Part shown: positions 21,176 through 25,300 of the stretch, piece by piece
Position numbering within the stretch: the stretch's first letter is position 1
Layout of the letters: each line of letters opens with the position of its first letter
DNA from: Botryllus schlosseri
Taxonomy: Eukaryota; Chordata; Ascidiacea; Stolidobranchia; Styelidae
Direction: 5' to 3'
Assembly: GCA_000444245.1 (NCBI GenBank)
Contig: ATSW01009883.1
Coordinates: 1-25,300, forward strand
Length of the DNA stretch: 25,300 nt
The notes under the pieces: model-generated
The model's input: the letters and a program-made list of their open reading frames with translations, nothing else
Told to the model about the DNA's origin: nothing
Database searches by the model: none
Program-made: the position numbers and the translations under genes

Positions 21176-22111
21176 GGTAATTCCTTTCGGAAGTCCTTCT
21201 GATGGTAGATCTGGGTGTTGTTTTTCCATACCGTTGCGTTCTGTGGGTTCTTTTTCTCTAGTCGGACAGTCGCTATAACGGCATCATGATCTGAGAGAAA
21301 GCAAGGCAGTTGATTGCCAGAAGTAAATATATTTTTAGAAGCATATATTCTATCTATCCTTGACTTGCCGTTTGGGTAGCAGAAGGTGAAGTCTCTTTTC
21401 GCACTATTGGTAAGTCTGAAAGTGGTGCTTACCCCTATTGCCTGCATGGTTCTTGTGTTGTATTTGGCGTCGCCAAAGTGGCTAAGGTTGATTTGGCTTT
21501 TATCTTCTTCTGCATCCTTTAATCCATTGGAGTGCCCTCCAATTAGTTGATGCCTTGATCTGGCAGTTCTAGCCGCCAAGACCGACAAGATAGCGTAATG
21601 GTTAAGCGTCGGCTTCTTGATCAGTAGGTTGTGGGTTCGATCCCTGGTCGGATCAGACCAAAGACCTGATTAGTAACACTGGTATCCATGACATCATTGC
21701 TTGGCGCTCATGCATTACTGGGGTAGCATGGAGGAGTGGTGCAAGACTTAGTATGCTGTAAATGGCTATATCTGCATCTTCATTTCTATTCGAACCTGTT
21801 TGGATGATGATCCTTATCAGCCTTCCTTCTGTATCCTTTTTCTGGTATTTTATTTCCACATTTAACTCATTTTGGGGTCAGTAAAATTGCTGTTCTGCCG
21901 TATTTCGTGACTTTGGAATTCCAGCTGGACTTTCCATCCCATTCTCCGCCCATTGAGATTCCGTATGGATGCTTGGGTGAGTTTACTGTAATAGTGCTAC
22001 ATCCGCCCCTGTATTTCTAATAAAGGAAAATATAGGTTTTCACTTTGCATCGTCATTTATCCCATTTACATTCAATGTTACAATCTGTACCTTATCATAT
22101 CCTGCCATCAT
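21172..22111 (-). pseudogene. LINE ORF2 endonuclease domain, split by a SINE
   Basis: ATG at 22109-22111 opens MAGYDKVQIVTLNVNGIND, the N-terminus of an APE-type LINE endonuclease, continuing (past stops) with NTGADVALLQ, EIKYQKKDTEGRLIRIII, and after the SINE insertion LIGG, KSRIDRIYASK and LPCFLSDHDAVIATV, which carry the catalytic SDH word. The pattern resembles L1/Tx1-like elements, but the clade is not certain. At least three in-frame stops (after DDAK, after ALLQ and before PQNE) plus the insertion show it is dead. No reverse transcriptase follows: sequence beyond 21172 is the microsatellite repeat. Confidence 0.85.
21582..21741 (+). mobile_element. tRNA-derived SINE inserted in the LINE
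   Basis: The head carries a box A-like TAGCGTAATGGTTAAGCGTC (21591-21610) and box B GGTTCGATCCC (21633-21643) at normal spacing, the RNA polymerase III promoter of tRNA-derived SINEs. The acceptor and D arms do not fold as a proper tRNA. The insert is flanked by CAAGA at 21577-21581 and 21742-21746, a short target duplication, and interrupts the LINE endonuclease reading frame. It is about 160 bp with a non-tRNA body and no poly(A) tail. Confidence 0.75.
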
Positions 22112-22199
22112 AATTTGCGGGGTTTACTTGGCTCTAACTTTGTTCCTTTCCGCGCTTCCCGCATCCTCCTGGTTTGTCAGCCTCCTCTTCATTCACCAG

Positions 22200-23370
22200 G
22201 CTGGCACAGCATTTTGTTATGACGCATGGCGTCCCACATGTTCCACGGTGTAATCTTTCTTTGCTCGGGATTTGAGCTCTGATGACGTATACATCTTCGC
22301 TATTACAGCATGCCTGAATCGTGGTGTGTTTAGTTTTACAGAAGAACCATTTAGAAACCTTGCTAAGCTGGTGAATGCTATCAGACGGTGGCAGTTAAGG
22401 CACGCAGCCATTTTAAGCCCTTCCGTCGAGAAGCTGAAATTCTTTCTGGAAGGTTGGCTGAAGCTGTACGAATCCGAGCTGCTTCTGTTTCTTTTATTAC
22501 CCATTGTGATCTTTTCGATCCTTCTTTCTTGTGTTTGGCTGCTTAATATTTCATCAGTCAGCGTAGACCAATCCTTCTTATCTTCCTCGTCTACGCTGTC
22601 TTCTGTGGTTATATCCTCAGATCGGGTGAGTAAAATTTGTACTGGCTTTTGACTCTTGGTTTCTTTAGATGGCTTTCATCCCCCGCGTTCCTTCTCTTTC
22701 GTTTGGGACAATCTTTTCTCCCACTCTTATTCGGCGAGATAAGTCTGTTTTTTATAGCATTATCATAAACAAAATTCACCTGGAGATTATGAAAGTCTTC
22801 CTGCCGAGGTGGAGAATCAGAGAATCTTGCTGCTTCCTGACAAGGTGGAGAATCAGAAGATCCTAATTCTTTCATCTTCGGATTCTTCACAAACAATAAT
22901 AACTTGGATTTTATGGGACACGGTTTAGAAGGTATTCCTCTCTACTCACAGTGAGCTTGACTTCAGTGTTCTCAGACAAAACCGTTTCTCCCATATCTCC
23001 TCTGCCCCTCTCGTCACCTGCTTCCTTTCGCCCCCTTCTGAGAGGCTCGTCCCGCGTGCATATTATGGTGATATCTGGCTCACCATTATATGCGTGTCCC
23101 TCTTTCGGCTTCTGTTTACTTTTTTTCCTTGTCTCACCAAATGCCGCGCCCCGTGGGGTATCTTCTTGGTGAGGGGTTGACAATTTATACTCCGTTAAGG
23201 CCCTGCCTTTCACTTTCTTCGTATCATTTGAGTCCACCCTGCCCCTGTTTATCCATTCTGACCTCGTCCTTTGTGGTCTTTCTTCGCATAATCTCGCTAT
23301 GCGTTATGTCTCGTTGCAGAAGCTGCATGTGGCCGTTTGTATACTTTTGCCATCTGCGAATGTGAACAAA
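22200..23370 (-). pseudogene. LINE ORF1-like region
   Basis: Upstream of the endonuclease on the - strand, three open stretches (22911-23237, 22609-22896, 22217-22504) in different frames encode a charged, lysine/arginine-rich protein with proline- and serine-rich parts (SDSPPCQEAARFSDSPPRQE, GRKDCPKRKRRN). Position and composition fit ORF1 of a LINE. I see no intact zinc knuckle or coiled coil, so the assignment rests on context. The frame changes mean it is broken. Confidence 0.5.
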
Positions 23371-23379
23371 CTAATAATA

Positions 23380-24500
23380 GAATTTGCACCATGTAACGCC
23401 AATTCAGAAGTACTGCTTCAATAGAAGAATGAATTGCGAAACTTTATAACTATGCTCAACAAATTCCTCTGCCGTAGCAGATTGTGAAGTAAAAAAAATA
23501 GATAATCTGGCGGACACGTTTTTTATTTGTGTCGCCTATTACATGTTGGCTGAAAGCCGGAAGCTTAAATATTTTTGATACGACAGGTGTCAAACATAAT
23601 AACATGCCATTAGGGTAACCAAAATATGGAAGACCGTGTTGTCCTCATGACAAGTCTGCCTGGCCACAAGTCAGAATTCAGTACTGTGTCTTCCCATTTT
23701 CATGCTTCGCAACGGCCTTTGCTATTTGTTTAAATATCTTGAGCCTGAAATATAGCTTGCACTCAAAAATTCAAACACCACATATATGATTGTTGCTCAA
23801 TAAGCTGTATCAATGGAAGGTGATGCGAAACTGATTGACATAATGATAGTGAAACTCACAATACAAGTCTTTTTAGTTCAACATATAGTTATTATCTCAT
23901 GAGTGCACGCACATCCAAGATCACTGTGTGTAGTGCTAGTAAGCGAAATAAGTAAAAAAGAGGTCCAATGCAATACAGCTTAGTTATCAAAATGTGCCGA
24001 CCTTTGTGTTACACATTGCCAAATTGGTTTGATGTCATGATCAGATTTGTAAGATTTTAGTTTTTCAGGAATGCTCTAACTTGCCTGGCAGGGTAGAGAG
24101 AGTAAAATTTCAGGCCATAACTACTGCACTCTTCATTTTTCTTAAATTACAGGAGTAAATTCAACTGTATTTGCAATTGTGAAGGAATGGTTTCTTCTTA
24201 GAATCACCTAACGCCGTTGGAATCCGTCTGGATGCTGTATTCTAAATATGTTTAATGTGTAGATGCAGCACTAATAACGTCAGGATTCGGCCCACAAATA
24301 CATACTATTCTGACGCTTTGTCGCTCACCGGTTATACACTGACCAACAGAGGTGTGTAGTCACGACGGCATAGGGTACCTGCTATATTTGAGTGATACCT
24401 GAAACATGATTGCAAATTTTAAGCACGTTTCCATTTATTGATTCAATACTGATAATCGAATGGTGCCCTGCTTACCTAACGGTTTTACCGTGATTCGTTC
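23380..24500. other. No gene seen
   Basis: AT-rich sequence without a long frame, recognisable protein, RNA gene or clear repeat end. Confidence 0.4.
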
Positions 24501-24504
24501 TCTT

Positions 24505-24690
24505 CACAGAAGGATACCGCACATCTTCTGATGTAGCAAATCTGATACGCGCTTGGCACTCCAGACAGAGTGATGCATTGATTTGTGTTGCGTTATGCTG
24601 TGTACCAAGCGATACTGTGCGGTAAGTATTGCTGTCTCGCTGGTCGTAGTCCATTCGAGAGCTTCAAATAGATGTGCAAGTGAATGCACC
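24505..24690 (-). repeat. Dispersed repeat or coding fragment, partner of 10676-10850
   Basis: On the - strand it reads SLAHLFEALEW, then SVWSAKRVSDLLHQKMCGIL within an 83-codon frame (24504-24755). SVWSAKRVSDLLHQ aligns with SVESAKRVSGLVHQ at 10.8 kb, and ACTTGCACATCT precedes both. I recognise no family. Confidence 0.4.
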
Positions 24691-24826
24691 ACTGGGTCGA
24701 TCAACGACCTGCAGAAGGACTTCGAGATCGGCGGCCAAAGTCGGTGCAACACCAAATCACCTCAACTTTCATCAGCCTGTTGAAGTTTTCTTGTTGTATC
24801 GAGCGAGTGCTAATCTATCCTGTATA

Positions 24827-25300
24827 ACTGGACGTAATTTCCCGATTTTTCACTATATGACCTGGAGAGGTTTCGTTCTGTTTCGTTTTTGTCTGCTTTT
24901 CACCAGGGCTCTTACTGGATGTTATTTCCTGTTTTTTCACTTTATTTCGTGGTGAGGTTACGTTCCGTTTTGTCTGCATTTCACCAATGCTTTTACTGGA
25001 CGTAATTTCCCGTTTTTTCACTTTATGACTTGGTGAGGTTACGTTCGGGTTTTGTCTGCATTTCACCTATGCTTTTACTGGACGTTATTTCCCGGTTTTT
25101 CACTTTATAACTTGGTGAGGTTACGTTCGGGTTTTGTCTGCATTTCACCAATGCTTTTACTGGACGTAATTTCCCGTTTTTTTTCTTCACTTTATGACCT
25201 GGTGAGGTTACGTTCGGGTTTTCTCTGCATTTCACCAATGCTTTTACTGGACGTTATTTCCCAGTATTTCCAATTTATGACTTGGTGAGGTTACGTTCGG
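24827..25300. repeat. 82-bp tandem repeat reaching the window edge
   Basis: The phrase ACTGGACGTAATTTCC (variants ACTGGATGTTATTTCC and ACTGGACGTTATTTCC) starts at 24827, 24913, 24995, 25077, 25159 and 25246, giving spacings of 86, 82, 82, 82 and 87. Each unit contains TTTTTCACTTTATGAC, TGGTGAGGTTACGTTCG and GTCTGCATTTCACC. The array has at least five units plus a partial one and continues off the right edge. The period is not a multiple of three, so the long frames across it are not coding. Confidence 0.92.

Noticed and set aside
21582-21655. A functional tRNA gene
   Set aside because: Box A and box B are present, but the D arm and acceptor stem spacing do not allow a cloverleaf, and a SINE body follows with flanking direct repeats.
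22951-23365. Open frames on the + strand rich in serine, proline and leucine
   Set aside because: They are antisense shadows of the LINE ORF1-like region.
24815-25288. Overlapping frames encoding repeated peptides such as KKREITSSKS
   Set aside because: They come from the 82-bp tandem repeat, whose period is not a multiple of three, so each unit is read in a different frame.

Overview
The window looks like AT-rich, repeat-dense nuclear DNA from an invertebrate animal. The evidence is short spliced exons with GT-AG borders, a zinc-finger hAT transposon, a Ty3/gypsy element, an APE-type LINE, a tRNA-derived SINE, several MITE families and a eukaryotic 28S rRNA fragment. The species cannot be fixed from the sequence; a marine invertebrate is only a guess. 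No prokaryotic operon, CRISPR array or phage feature is visible. Scattered single Ns are assembly ambiguities. Most open frames are short and due to chance.

The left third (about 0.7-9 kb) holds what I judge to be the only host gene, in two tandem head-to-tail copies on the + strand. Copy 2 starts at ATG 5182 and has five short exons (5172-5276, 6349-6389, 7270-7366, 8549-8610, 8672-8746) whose splice phases chain perfectly. It encodes the start of a small, basic, unrecognised protein. Copy 1 keeps exons 3-5 (1088-1184, 2347-2408, 2467-2544) with identical lengths and phases, and may end in a terminal exon near 4304-4392. About 2 kb is duplicated (roughly 720-2690 and 6960-8890), including intronic MITEs. 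One of these carries perfect TGACGTCA octamers in its arms. Another belongs to a GACTCGAGTC-rich family that also occurs at 3402-3925, where an exact 8-bp target duplication marks it as hAT-like.

The middle (10-14.3 kb) holds a candidate orphan exon, a repeat block shared in inverted orientation with 24.5 kb, and a decayed autonomous hAT transposon on the - strand (about 11.25-13.45 kb). From 14.6 to 18.4 kb lies a fossil Ty3/gypsy element on the - strand, with gag remnant, protease, reverse transcriptase, RNase H, integrase and a candidate 3' LTR.

The right third holds another GACTCGAGTC MITE, a 28S rRNA pseudogene fragment (19277-19454, - strand), further hAT ends and a duplicated CA/TACA microsatellite unit. 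It also holds a LINE on the - strand (ORF1-like region plus endonuclease, no reverse transcriptase) split by a 160-bp tRNA-derived SINE. The window ends in an 82-bp tandem repeat running off the right edge. The region reads as a heavily invaded locus with one duplicated gene of unknown function.
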